From: Acidimicrobiaceae bacterium
Lineage (GTDB): Bacteria > Actinomycetota > Acidimicrobiia > Acidimicrobiales > Ilumatobacteraceae
DNA: 45,078 nt
Assembly: GCA_012269985.1 (NCBI GenBank)
Contig: JAAXJF010000018.1
Location: forward strand, 1-45,078
Direction: 5' to 3'
A program made the translations under genes and the position numbers. The stretch's first letter is position 1, and every line of letters starts with the position of its first letter. A model generated the notes under the pieces. The model was not told where the DNA came from and did no database searches. It saw nothing but the letters and a program-made list of their open reading frames with translations. Below are positions 34,735 to 42,444 of the stretch, in pieces.

Positions 34735-36585
34735 ATGACTACGGACCACAACGTTGCTATCACCGCGGAGATGCAAGGCACAATCGTGACATGGGAGGTG
34801 ACCGCCGGGACACCTGTTCGACAGGGTCAGTTGCTTGGAATGTTGGAGTCGATGAATCTTCATCATGACTTCTTTGCCCACACTCAAGGTGTGCTGTCTG
34901 CTGTTGCAGTCGAGGTGGGGTCGACGGTGAAGCCGGGCGATGTCATCGCCTCAATCAACGCAAGCAGCGAGGCACGAGAAGGCCCAGAAGAAGCCACCGA
35001 GGAGGTCTCAGCGTCTGGACCTCTTGGGCTTGATCGACCAGACCTCTTCGAAGTGGTCGAGCGGCACGCAATCGGCCTTGATGAGGCTCGGCCCAGAGCG
35101 GTGGAACGTCGGAGGGAGCGTGGACATCGCACTGCGCGTGAAAATGTCGAAGATCTCATCGACGAGGGTTCCCTTGTCGAGTACGGCCCACTTGTTCTCG
35201 CCGCCCAACGAAAGCGGCGAGAACTTGATGACCTCATCGAGAACACTCCCGCTGATGGTTTGGTGGGTGGCATCGCTTCGGTGAATGGCGACCAATTTGA
35301 GGGCCATGATGCGCAGTGCGTCGTGATGTCGTACGACTATTCAGTGCTTGCCGGCACGCAAGGACACCAGAATCACCGGAAAAAAGACCGACTCTTCGAA
35401 CTCGCAGAAGAGCTACGCCTACCGGTGGTGTTCTTTACCGAAGGCGGAGGTGGACGCCCCGGTGACACCGACACCGGTGGCGTCACCGGGCTCGACTGTT
35501 ATGCGTTCTTGTGGTGGGGCCAGTTGTCAGGAACAGTTCCGATGGTGGGTGTGAACTCCGGGTATTGCTTTGCCGGTAATGCGGCAATCCTTGGCTGCTG
35601 CGATGTCGTCATTGCCACCCGAGACTCGAACATCGGCATGGGCGGCCCCGCCATGATTGAAGGCGGCGGGCTTGGCGTCTACGAGCCAAAAGAGATTGGC
35701 CCAACTTCGGTGCAGTCAGCAAACGGTGTGATCGACATCCTCGTCGAAGATGAAGCTGAGGCGGTCGAGGTGGCTCGAAAGTACCTCTCGTACTTTCAGG
35801 GCGCGATCGATGACTGGTCAAGTAGTGATCAAACAGTCCTCAGAGATGTGATTCCTGTCGATCGTCTTCGCGCCTATGACGTGCGAAATGTGATCGATGG
35901 CATGTTTGACGATGACAGCGTGCTCGAGATTCGCAAGGACTTCGGTGTCGGCATGATTACTGCCCTTGCACGAGTTGAAGGTCGACCGGTTGGAGTCATC
36001 GCAAATAACCCTGCACACCTTGCCGGTGCGATCGATTCCGATGGAGCAGACAAAGCAGCTCGGTTCATGCAGTTATGTGACGCTCACGGTTTGCCAATCC
36101 AGACCGTGAACGACACCCCCGAGATGATGCGTCGCCCTGAGAGAGCCCAAACGGCGGTGGTGAGTCATTGCAGCCGATTGTTCGTCACCGGCGCAAACGT
36201 GACGGTGCCAGTGATTTCGGTGGTCTTGAGAAAGTCATATGGCTTGGGAGCTCAGGCGATGATGGGCGGAAGCACTAAAGCCCCGCTTGCATGTCTTGCA
36301 TGGCCGACCGGTGAGTTTGGCGGCATGGGTCTTGAGGGGTATGTTCGACTGGGCTACCGCAAAGAGCTTGAAGCAGCAGGTTCACCCGAAGAAGAAGAGC
36401 AACTTTTTCGACAGCTCGTCGATCGTCTCTACGAGCACGGGAAGGCGCTCAGCATTGCCACGTGGTTCGAAATTGATGATGTCATCGACCCGGCGGATAC
36501 CCGTCGCTGGTTGTCGACGCTCCTTCGCTCTGTGCCACCTCAAGATCGCACGAGCCCGACTCGGCCTCAAGTCGATACGTGGTGA
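34735..36585 (+). CDS. Acyl-CoA carboxyltransferase with N-terminal biotinyl-like domain
   Basis: This 616-residue protein fuses a biotinyl/lipoyl-type domain (residues about 1-80) to a propionyl/methylcrotonyl-CoA carboxylase-type carboxyltransferase. The transferase halves are clear: ARENVEDLIDEGSLVEYG, FFTEGGGGRPGDTDTGG, GNAAILGCCDVVIATRDSNIGMGG, then IANNPAHLAGAIDSDGADKA and GAQAMMGGSTKAPLACLAWP. The biotinyl motif reads LESMNLHHD: the lysine that should carry biotin is Asn41 (AAT at 34855-34857). The fused domain therefore cannot be biotinylated as written. No biotin carboxylase gene is adjacent. ATG 34735 is preferred to a TTG at 34708; neither has a good Shine-Dalgarno. Confidence 0.88.
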   Translation: MTTDHNVAITAEMQGTIVTWEVTAGTPVRQGQLLGMLESMNLHHDFFAHTQGVLSAVAVEVGSTVKPGDVIASINASSEAREGPEEATEEVSASGPLGLDRPDLFEVVERHAIGLDEARPRAVERRRERGHRTARENVEDLIDEGSLVEYGPLVLAAQRKRRELDDLIENTPADGLVGGIASVNGDQFEGHDAQCVVMSYDYSVLAGTQGHQNHRKKDRLFELAEELRLPVVFFTEGGGGRPGDTDTGGVTGLDCYAFLWWGQLSGTVPMVGVNSGYCFAGNAAILGCCDVVIATRDSNIGMGGPAMIEGGGLGVYEPKEIGPTSVQSANGVIDILVEDEAEAVEVARKYLSYFQGAIDDWSSSDQTVLRDVIPVDRLRAYDVRNVIDGMFDDDSVLEIRKDFGVGMITALARVEGRPVGVIANNPAHLAGAIDSDGADKAARFMQLCDAHGLPIQTVNDTPEMMRRPERAQTAVVSHCSRLFVTGANVTVPVISVVLRKSYGLGAQAMMGGSTKAPLACLAWPTGEFGGMGLEGYVRLGYRKELEAAGSPEEEEQLFRQLVDRLYEHGKALSIATWFEIDDVIDPADTRRWLSTLLRSVPPQDRTSPTRPQVDTW

Positions 36586-36611
36586 CCACGCCGGTGGCCG
36601 GCGGAGACGTA

Positions 36612-37289
36612 TCAGTGTTGGAAGACGAAATTCGACTGCTTAACCGCACCCATCGTCGCCGATGATGCGAGCGAGTATCGGTGGCCCGGATACAAAATGA
36701 CATCGTCGGGAACTGTTGACAGCATCCGAAGACTTTCCATCATGGCTGATGCATCAGACCCCGGAAGGTCGGTACGACCGCACCCATCTAAAAAGAGGGT
36801 GTCTCCTGCAACCAGACGGCCGTCAACGAGAAAACACTGACTTCCGGGAGTGTGACCTGGTGTGTGAACGAGAGTGACCTCGACATCTCCGACCGCCAGA
36901 ACATCACCTGGTTCGTGGGCAACAAGTTGATCGGCGGTGACGTCTGCGGTTCGTTCCATCCACGGCACCTCGGCAGCTTGCACGTGAATCGGGCAGTCGA
37001 CTCGCTCCAACAGTGCGGCGACGCCCTCGATGTCGTGACCCATGATTGACCCGCCGACGTGGTCGGCGTGGTAGTGGGTCGCAAGAACACCTTCAACCGA
37101 CATTCCATCAGCTTCGACAATGTCGACGAGATCATTGACATGCCACGCCGGGTCGACGAGCAGACACGCTCCGGTTGCTCGGTCACCGATCGCATACGAA
37201 AAGTTGACCATCTGCGTCGCAAAGTCATTGCCGACGGCAAAGTCGCGACCGGAAAGCAATTGGCGGAAGTAGAAACGGTTGTCTTCCAT
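36612..37289 (-). CDS. MBL-fold hydrolase (glyoxalase II/persulfide dioxygenase-like)
   Basis: This 225-residue metallo-beta-lactamase-fold protein from the ATG at 37289 has the metal motif THYHADHVGG, a second metal His in VHTPGHTPGSQCFLVDG, the bridging Asp in VAGDTLFLDGCGRTDLPGSD and a final His in ILYPGHRYS. The GCGRTDLPGSD segment is found in GloB-like and ETHE1-like enzymes. It should hydrolyse a thioester or oxidise a persulfide of a low-molecular-weight thiol, plausibly mycothiol here. TACGCT ends 7 nt before the ATG within the palindrome AGCGTACGCT, which faces the Gfo/Idh remnant as well. Confidence 0.85.
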   Translation of the reverse strand: MEDNRFYFRQLLSGRDFAVGNDFATQMVNFSYAIGDRATGACLLVDPAWHVNDLVDIVEADGMSVEGVLATHYHADHVGGSIMGHDIEGVAALLERVDCPIHVQAAEVPWMERTADVTADQLVAHEPGDVLAVGDVEVTLVHTPGHTPGSQCFLVDGRLVAGDTLFLDGCGRTDLPGSDASAMMESLRMLSTVPDDVILYPGHRYSLASSATMGAVKQSNFVFQH

Positions 37290-37319
37290 GGGTTCGAGCG
37301 TACGCTTCACAGCGTGGAA

Positions 37320-37640
37320 ATGAGTGACTCAGCAGGGGTCGGCACAGACTCCGTCAGGTATGGCGTCATCGGAACAGGGATGATGGGCGTTGAGCACTCT
37401 GAGAACATCCCTCATTTCGGCGGTGCCATCGTGAGCACAAGCACCGTCGACAGCATTCGCCAGGTCGGACCTCACAACGATGCGAGCTACCTCGAGCACG
37501 TCGATTTCCTTGCGGCGATTCGTAGCGTGGAAGCAGCGAAGGTGACCCTTCTCGACGGAATGAGGTCGGTGGCAATAGGGGTCGCCGCCCATCAGTCGAT
37601 TGAATGTGGACGGCCGGTAGGAATGAGCGAGGTGATCTGA
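37320..37640 (+). pseudogene. Internally deleted Gfo/Idh/MocA oxidoreductase remnant
   Basis: Only 106 codons remain of a family that normally has about 350-380. The N-terminal piece DSVRYGVIGTGMMGVEHSENI is the NAD-binding start of a Gfo/Idh/MocA dehydrogenase. It then joins in frame to the family's C-terminal tail, HNDASYLEHVDFLAAIRS followed by VTLLDGMRSVAIGVAAHQSI and ECGRPVGMSEV. The join lies near GGAIVSTSTVDS (about residues 38-44); roughly 250 residues, including the catalytic Lys region, are missing. It cannot be active. Its last codons carry the GAGGTGAT Shine-Dalgarno of the following gene, which may explain why this end was kept. Confidence 0.82.
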
Positions 37641-37641
37641 G

Positions 37642-39102
37642 ATGCGTGAGCAGATCAACCGACTCGAAGAGGGCCAACTGGTATTAACCGGTGGCGGCGA
37701 AGGTGTGCGTGTAAGCGCCGAGCTCGCAACCGCGTTTGTTGCGGGAGATCAGTTGTTGATTTCAGATGACAGTTTGCTGCATATCCCACAGGCTGAGGCC
37801 GAAATGGTGTCGGCTGCTGTTGAAGCGGCAGATGATGCCTTTTCCGATCTTGCCCAGTGCTCCGACGACGCGATCAGTTCATTCTTTCGCTCATTTGGAT
37901 TTGCGCTCACTTCGACCGACGTCAGAGAGCAGATTCTGGCGGCAAACGCAATCGACGTTGCTGATGCTCAACGACGTGGCCGGTCGACCACGCGCCTCGA
38001 AGTCACCCAGAAGATGCTCGACGACATGGTTGAGGGTCTCAACATGTGGAGCGAGATCGGCATGCGACGTGACGAAACCGTCGACATGGTCCACCACGCG
38101 GGGTGGGATATCGAAGTGCGTCGAGCACCGGTAGGTGTCGTTGGGTTCGTCTTCGAAGGTCGCCCTAACGTGTTCGCGGACGCAGCCGGAGTGATACGTA
38201 CGGGGAACACGGCAGTTCTGCGAATCGGCTCTGATGCCTTGGGTACCGCGCAAGCCATGATGGCCAGTGCAGTCGTCCCCGCACTCACTGCGGCCGGATT
38301 ACCAACGTCGTCAATCGTGCTTATTGAGTCTCGTGCTCACGCAGCCGGCTGGGCATTATTCGCCGATCGTCGACTTGCGCTCGCAGTTGCCCGAGGATCA
38401 GGCCCGGCGGTAGATCAGCTCGGGGGCATTGCTCGCTCTGTTGGCACGCCGGTGAGTCTTCACGGGACGGGTGGCGCCTGGATGATCGTGCCATCGACCG
38501 CAACCCCAAATTGGGTGGAACCTGCTGTTGCGGCCTCACTCGACCGGAAGGTCTGCAACACGGTAAATGTGTGCTGCATCGAGAGGTCAGCGGTCGATAG
38601 ATTGCTTCCCGTAGTAGTCCAGGCCGTCGCTGCAGCAGCAGCCGAGCGCAAAGCAACGGGAATAATCCACGGTGATGACCAGCTTCGGACTCTCATCGCT
38701 CAGAGTGCGGCTGCTGATCACATCCGCACTGAGCCGCTGCCCGAGGCGGGTCTTGGCCATGAGTTTGAATGGGAGAACGATCCTGAACTGTCGATCGTGC
38801 TCGTTGACTCCATCGAGCATGCCGTCAAGTTATGCAATGAGCACAGCCCACATTTCGTAGTGTCAGTGCTGACCGACGAGCCAGAGTTGGTCGAGAGTGT
38901 GTACGCATCTGCCGATGCTCCGTTCGTGGGTAACGGCTTTACCCGCTGGGTTGACGGGCAGTATGCCCTCGGTCAACCAGAACTCGGCTTGTCGAATTGG
39001 CAGGGTGGCCGATTGCTTGGACGAGGGGGCGTGCTGTCTGGGTCATCGGTGCACACGTTGCGCTTACTCGCACGGTTTTCTGATCCGACGATTCGCCGTT
39101 GA
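37642..39102 (+). CDS. ProA-like glutamate-5-semialdehyde dehydrogenase (divergent, extended)
   Basis: This 486-residue ALDH-superfamily protein is closest to gamma-glutamyl phosphate reductase: APVGVVGFVFEGRPNVFADAA, GNTAVLRIGSDALGTA, and the catalytic Cys305 in LDRKVCNTVNVCC. It is about 65 residues longer than standard ProA at the N-terminus, and the usual HYDGNCHVY and RFTDGGEFGLG regions are replaced by HGTGGAWMIV and NGFTRWVDGQYALGQPELG. ProA makes glutamate-5-semialdehyde for proline; the divergence leaves room for another acyl phosphate or aldehyde. No proB is adjacent. The ATG follows a GAGGTGAT Shine-Dalgarno. Its TGA abuts the stop of the convergent oxidase gene. Confidence 0.8.
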   Translation: MREQINRLEEGQLVLTGGGEGVRVSAELATAFVAGDQLLISDDSLLHIPQAEAEMVSAAVEAADDAFSDLAQCSDDAISSFFRSFGFALTSTDVREQILAANAIDVADAQRRGRSTTRLEVTQKMLDDMVEGLNMWSEIGMRRDETVDMVHHAGWDIEVRRAPVGVVGFVFEGRPNVFADAAGVIRTGNTAVLRIGSDALGTAQAMMASAVVPALTAAGLPTSSIVLIESRAHAAGWALFADRRLALAVARGSGPAVDQLGGIARSVGTPVSLHGTGGAWMIVPSTATPNWVEPAVAASLDRKVCNTVNVCCIERSAVDRLLPVVVQAVAAAAAERKATGIIHGDDQLRTLIAQSAAADHIRTEPLPEAGLGHEFEWENDPELSIVLVDSIEHAVKLCNEHSPHFVVSVLTDEPELVESVYASADAPFVGNGFTRWVDGQYALGQPELGLSNWQGGRLLGRGGVLSGSSVHTLRLLARFSDPTIRR

Positions 39103-40521
39103 TCAGCGACGGAGTAGTCCGTCGATAACTCCACCCAAGAATCGGCTTGTCTTTCCTGTGCGGTGCTCGCTCGTATCTGCAAAACGTGCGGCGACCCGCC
39201 CGGCATTGATACCCATCCAGCGAATCGGTTCGGGCTCCCATCGCCGAGAGAGCGGCCCAACCACGGGAAGGCGAAGCAAATCGGAACGATCATGCTGGCC
39301 AGAGTCGTGCTCTTGTTCAGTGATGAGATCAGCGACGATCCGTCCGAAGAGATTTGTTGCGCTCACGCCGTCACCGACGTATCCGCCTGCGGTCACGATG
39401 CCATCGTTCCAATTTGCGTGAACTGAGCATGCCCAATTTCTCGGAATACCCAGTGGACCACCCCAGTGGTGGGTGATGCGCGCGTCTCGAATAGCGGGAA
39501 ACAGGTCGATGAGCGCGGCGCGAATTCGATTTCTCATGGTGGTGTTGGTATCGAATGTCGGGCGAATAGCCGACCCGAAATGGTACGGGGCTCCTCTTCC
39601 GCCGAATGCGAGCCGGCCGTCGGCAGTTCGTTGCCCGTAGACGATGAGGTGGCGGGAGTCGTCAAATGTCGGACGGTTGGCGAGTCCGATCGTGTTCCAC
39701 ATGTCTTCAGGCAGTGGTTCGGTGGCGATCATCATCGAGTAGAGCGGAACCATGTTGCGATGTTGGCCGTCGATGTCAGACGTATAACCCTCGGTGGCCT
39801 GGACAATGTACTTCGTCGAAATCGTTCCCCTGTCGGTGGTGACACTTCTTCGTCCAAAGGCCGTTGCGCGAACAGGGGAGAGAATGCGCACACCATTACG
39901 AACGACAGCGCGCCCGATGCCATGGGTGAGTTTGGCCGGGTTCACCGCAATGCAATGTGGAGTGAACATTGCTCCAGCGAGTTCGGACATCTTGCAGATG
40001 TCGCTCGCCGCAGCACCGTTGAGGAAGCGGTACTCATCGCCGAAGCCGAAGCGTTGGTATGTCGACACCTCGTGGGCAACTCGTTTGAGTTGTGGGGCGG
40101 AACGGGCAGCGGTGAAGGTCCCCCCGCGCTGTTCTGCGGCATCGATGCCTTCCGTTGCGAGTACTCGTTGAATTTCATCCAAGGTGCTGTGCATCTCGGT
40201 TTGCAGTTGTGTTGCGAGATCTCGGCCGTGCTCCCGCTCGATGCGCTCAAGTCCCATTGGAAGAAGTGCTGAGGCCCATCCACCATTTCGGCCACTCGCA
40301 CCAAAGCCCACGCCCGCCGAGTCGATGACCACGATGTCGGCATCTGGGAGCTGTTGAGACAAGTAATACGCAGACCACAGTCCGGTGAGACCTGCTCCAA
40401 TGATGGTGATATCGGCCCTTATCGATGATTCGAGTGGCTCTTCGACGCAGCGGTCATCGGCGGAGAGGGTGTCCTCCCACAGCGAGTTCGGTCGTTGGAT
40501 GTTTTGGTGAGTCGAAGACAT
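39103..40521 (-). CDS. FAD-dependent amine/amino acid oxidoreductase (DAO family, PuuB-like)
   Basis: This 472-residue protein from the ATG at 40521 (a longer in-frame start would run into panC) has the FAD motif ADITIIGAGLTGLWSAYYLS (GAGLTG at 42-47). The DAO-family segments GFGASGRNGGWASALLP, QRGGTFTAARSAPQLKR and, near the C-terminus, HHWGGPLGIPRNWACSVH with GIVTAGGYVGDGVSATN are present. This layout resembles gamma-glutamylputrescine oxidase (PuuB/OrdL) and related amine oxidases that make an aldehyde or imine plus H2O2. The substrate is not known. It is the last gene of the minus-strand operon, 49 nt after panC. Confidence 0.85.
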   Translation of the reverse strand: MSSTHQNIQRPNSLWEDTLSADDRCVEEPLESSIRADITIIGAGLTGLWSAYYLSQQLPDADIVVIDSAGVGFGASGRNGGWASALLPMGLERIEREHGRDLATQLQTEMHSTLDEIQRVLATEGIDAAEQRGGTFTAARSAPQLKRVAHEVSTYQRFGFGDEYRFLNGAAASDICKMSELAGAMFTPHCIAVNPAKLTHGIGRAVVRNGVRILSPVRATAFGRRSVTTDRGTISTKYIVQATEGYTSDIDGQHRNMVPLYSMMIATEPLPEDMWNTIGLANRPTFDDSRHLIVYGQRTADGRLAFGGRGAPYHFGSAIRPTFDTNTTMRNRIRAALIDLFPAIRDARITHHWGGPLGIPRNWACSVHANWNDGIVTAGGYVGDGVSATNLFGRIVADLITEQEHDSGQHDRSDLLRLPVVGPLSRRWEPEPIRWMGINAGRVAARFADTSEHRTGKTSRFLGGVIDGLLRR

Positions 40522-40570
40522 CACGATTGAAAATGTAGTTGGCGCAGGCGAGGTCTGAGTTACGCCAGGA

Positions 40571-41425
40571 TCACTCCGTTGCAGCGAGGGCGACATTGTC
40601 AATAAGTCGCACACCGCCAAACCATGCTGCAACGAGGAGTCGGGTGTCGCTATTGAGGTCAGTTACTGGTTCCAGCGTCAAGCGATCGACCACGGCGACA
40701 TAATCGACGGTGCCACCGGATCGCTGAATATCGTTGGTTACCTGCTCAACGATGTCGCTCGGCGAATCCGTGCTGGTCGAGCGATCGAGAGCCCGATCGA
40801 TTGCCTGTTTGATCGAGGTGGCTTGGGCTCTTGCATCGGAAGCGAGGTGGATATTGCGGCTCGACATTGCGAGACCGTCATCTTCTCGAACTGTTGGTTC
40901 GCCGACCACGGTGACGGGCAAGCCGAGATCTCGAACGACATGTTGGATGACAGCAAGTTGTTGGAAATCTTTCTCACCAAAGACTGCGATATGAGGTTGA
41001 ACTGCGGTCAACAGTTTTGTTACCACCGTCGCAACTCCCGCAAAGTGACCGGGCCGATGTTCTCCTTCCCAACGATGGGCGAGAGAACCGGGGTCGATGC
41101 TGGTTTCGAACCCTTCTGGATACATGGCGTCTACGGTTGGCGCGTACACGGCATTGACACCGAGAGAGTCGCAAAGAGCGATGTCAACGTCGAGAGTTCT
41201 TGGGTAAAGATCGAAGTCATCTGAGCGGTTGAACTGGGTGGGATTCACGAAGATCGACACCACCGTGTGGTCGCAGAGAGCTTGAGAGCGCTCGATCAGC
41301 GTGGCGTGCCCGCGATGCAGAGCACCCATTGTTGGGACGAGTCCGATGGACTGCCCGTCTCGTCGACGTTCATCTGACCATCGGTGTGCATCTGACGGAG
41401 TGGAGAGACGAAGGAGGGAGTTCAT
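40571..41425 (-). CDS. panC: Pantothenate synthetase
   Basis: This 284-residue protein starts at the ATG at 41425, which overlaps the P1 peptidase stop by 4 nt (ATGA). It has the class I aminoacyl-tRNA synthetase-like HIGH motif HRGH (37-40) in VPTMGALHRGHATLIERS, FVNPTQFNRSDDFDLYPRT, the pantoate/ATP region VFGEKDFQQLAVIQHVVRDL and the KMSKS-equivalent MSSRN. It condenses pantoate with beta-alanine using ATP to give pantothenate for coenzyme A. panB and panD are not adjacent; instead the operon holds a P1 peptidase and an amine oxidase-like gene. Confidence 0.97.
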   Translation of the reverse strand: MNSLLRLSTPSDAHRWSDERRRDGQSIGLVPTMGALHRGHATLIERSQALCDHTVVSIFVNPTQFNRSDDFDLYPRTLDVDIALCDSLGVNAVYAPTVDAMYPEGFETSIDPGSLAHRWEGEHRPGHFAGVATVVTKLLTAVQPHIAVFGEKDFQQLAVIQHVVRDLGLPVTVVGEPTVREDDGLAMSSRNIHLASDARAQATSIKQAIDRALDRSTSTDSPSDIVEQVTNDIQRSGGTVDYVAVVDRLTLEPVTDLNSDTRLLVAAWFGGVRLIDNVALAATE

Positions 41426-42444
41426 CGGAGAGCGCTGGGGCAAAGCGACGTGTACGACGGCATATCGGCCATTGGCTCAGCGTGGACGATGGCATCGATG
41501 CAGGCCAATGCGGTGACGTCCGCCGCGACTTCCGACAGACGCGACAGGGCAAGTGTTCGCTCGAGCGAATCGATGTCAACGCTGCCGGTTGCCATCGCAA
41601 ACATGGTGTCGCCATCGGCGAGGGTGTGGACCGGCCTAATTGATCTTGCGAGGCCGTCGTGAGAACTCATTGCGAGACGAGTGGCTTCTGACCTGTCGAT
41701 CTGCGCATCGGTCGCAACAACACCGATGGTGGTGTTAAACGACGCTGTCGTCAGTGAGTCCACATGTTCTGCGTAACGCTGTCTGTCAGCGGAGCTCGGT
41801 GACTTGAGTCGCGGGTGAGGTTCCCACGATCGACCCGATGAGGGGTCGATAAGGCTTCCCCGTGCGTTGACCACACACAGCGCTGCGATGGTGACGTTGC
41901 TCACTTTCTCATCGCCGATCGGGATATCGATCGTCGCTGAGGCCATACCGATACCTCCCCGAAGACCGCCCGCTACGGCTCCGGTTCCTGCTCCGATCGA
42001 ACCGCGCCGCCGCTCTCGTGCCGATGCGCTCCGGGTTGCCCTTCGACCAAATTCAGCGTCGGGATGATGCCGAAAGTGTCCGCCGCGCCCGAGATCAAAA
42101 ATGACAGCACTTGGAATGACAGGGACTACCTGGTGGGCTTCTGGTCCGACGCGAAAGCCTCGCTCTCGGTCAGCCAATTCATCAACAACTCCATCTGCTG
42201 CTCTCAGTCCATACGCGCTCCCACCCGAGAGACAAATGGCATCGACCTTGTCGACAAGATTCATTGGGGAGAGAGCGTCGGTTTCGCGCGTGCCCGGACC
42301 TCCGCCACGAACATCAACTCCGGCGGTAACAGGGTGCTCGGCGAGAACGACCGTGGTGCCGGTTCTCCAATTACGATTTGACCTGTCGTAATGGCCGATA
42401 CGGATGCCAGCGACGTCGGTCAGTGATCCAAGATCAGCTGACAT
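41422..42444 (-). CDS. P1-family (DmpA/BapA-type) N-terminal nucleophile aminopeptidase
   Basis: This 340-residue P1 peptidase starts LTDVAGIRIGHYDRSNRNWRTG and has the family core AGVDVRGGGPGTRETDAL, AICLSGGSAYGL, a glycine-rich GSIGAGTGAVAGGLRGGIG, and the autocleavage region SFNTTIGVVATDA with the predicted N-terminal Thr nucleophile (238 or 239). Characterised members include D-aminopeptidase/esterase DmpA and BapA-type enzymes that remove N-terminal beta-amino acids such as beta-alanine from peptides. Its stop overlaps the panC start, and its own start overlaps the esterase by 11 nt. This context suggests supply of beta-alanine to PanC, an inference. Confidence 0.9.
   Translation of the reverse strand: MSADLGSLTDVAGIRIGHYDRSNRNWRTGTTVVLAEHPVTAGVDVRGGGPGTRETDALSPMNLVDKVDAICLSGGSAYGLRAADGVVDELADRERGFRVGPEAHQVVPVIPSAVIFDLGRGGHFRHHPDAEFGRRATRSASARERRRGSIGAGTGAVAGGLRGGIGMASATIDIPIGDEKVSNVTIAALCVVNARGSLIDPSSGRSWEPHPRLKSPSSADRQRYAEHVDSLTTASFNTTIGVVATDAQIDRSEATRLAMSSHDGLARSIRPVHTLADGDTMFAMATGSVDIDSLERTLALSRLSEVAADVTALACIDAIVHAEPMADMPSYTSLCPSALR

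Noticed and set aside
39100-39105. Abutting convergent stop codons forming TGATCA
   Set aside because: Two stops meeting head to head are a simple consequence of compact convergent genes; no further structure was seen.
39466-40272. 268-residue open frame on the plus strand
   Set aside because: It lies entirely opposite the FAD oxidoreductase gene, shows no family motifs, and the minus-strand product has full DAO-family motifs.
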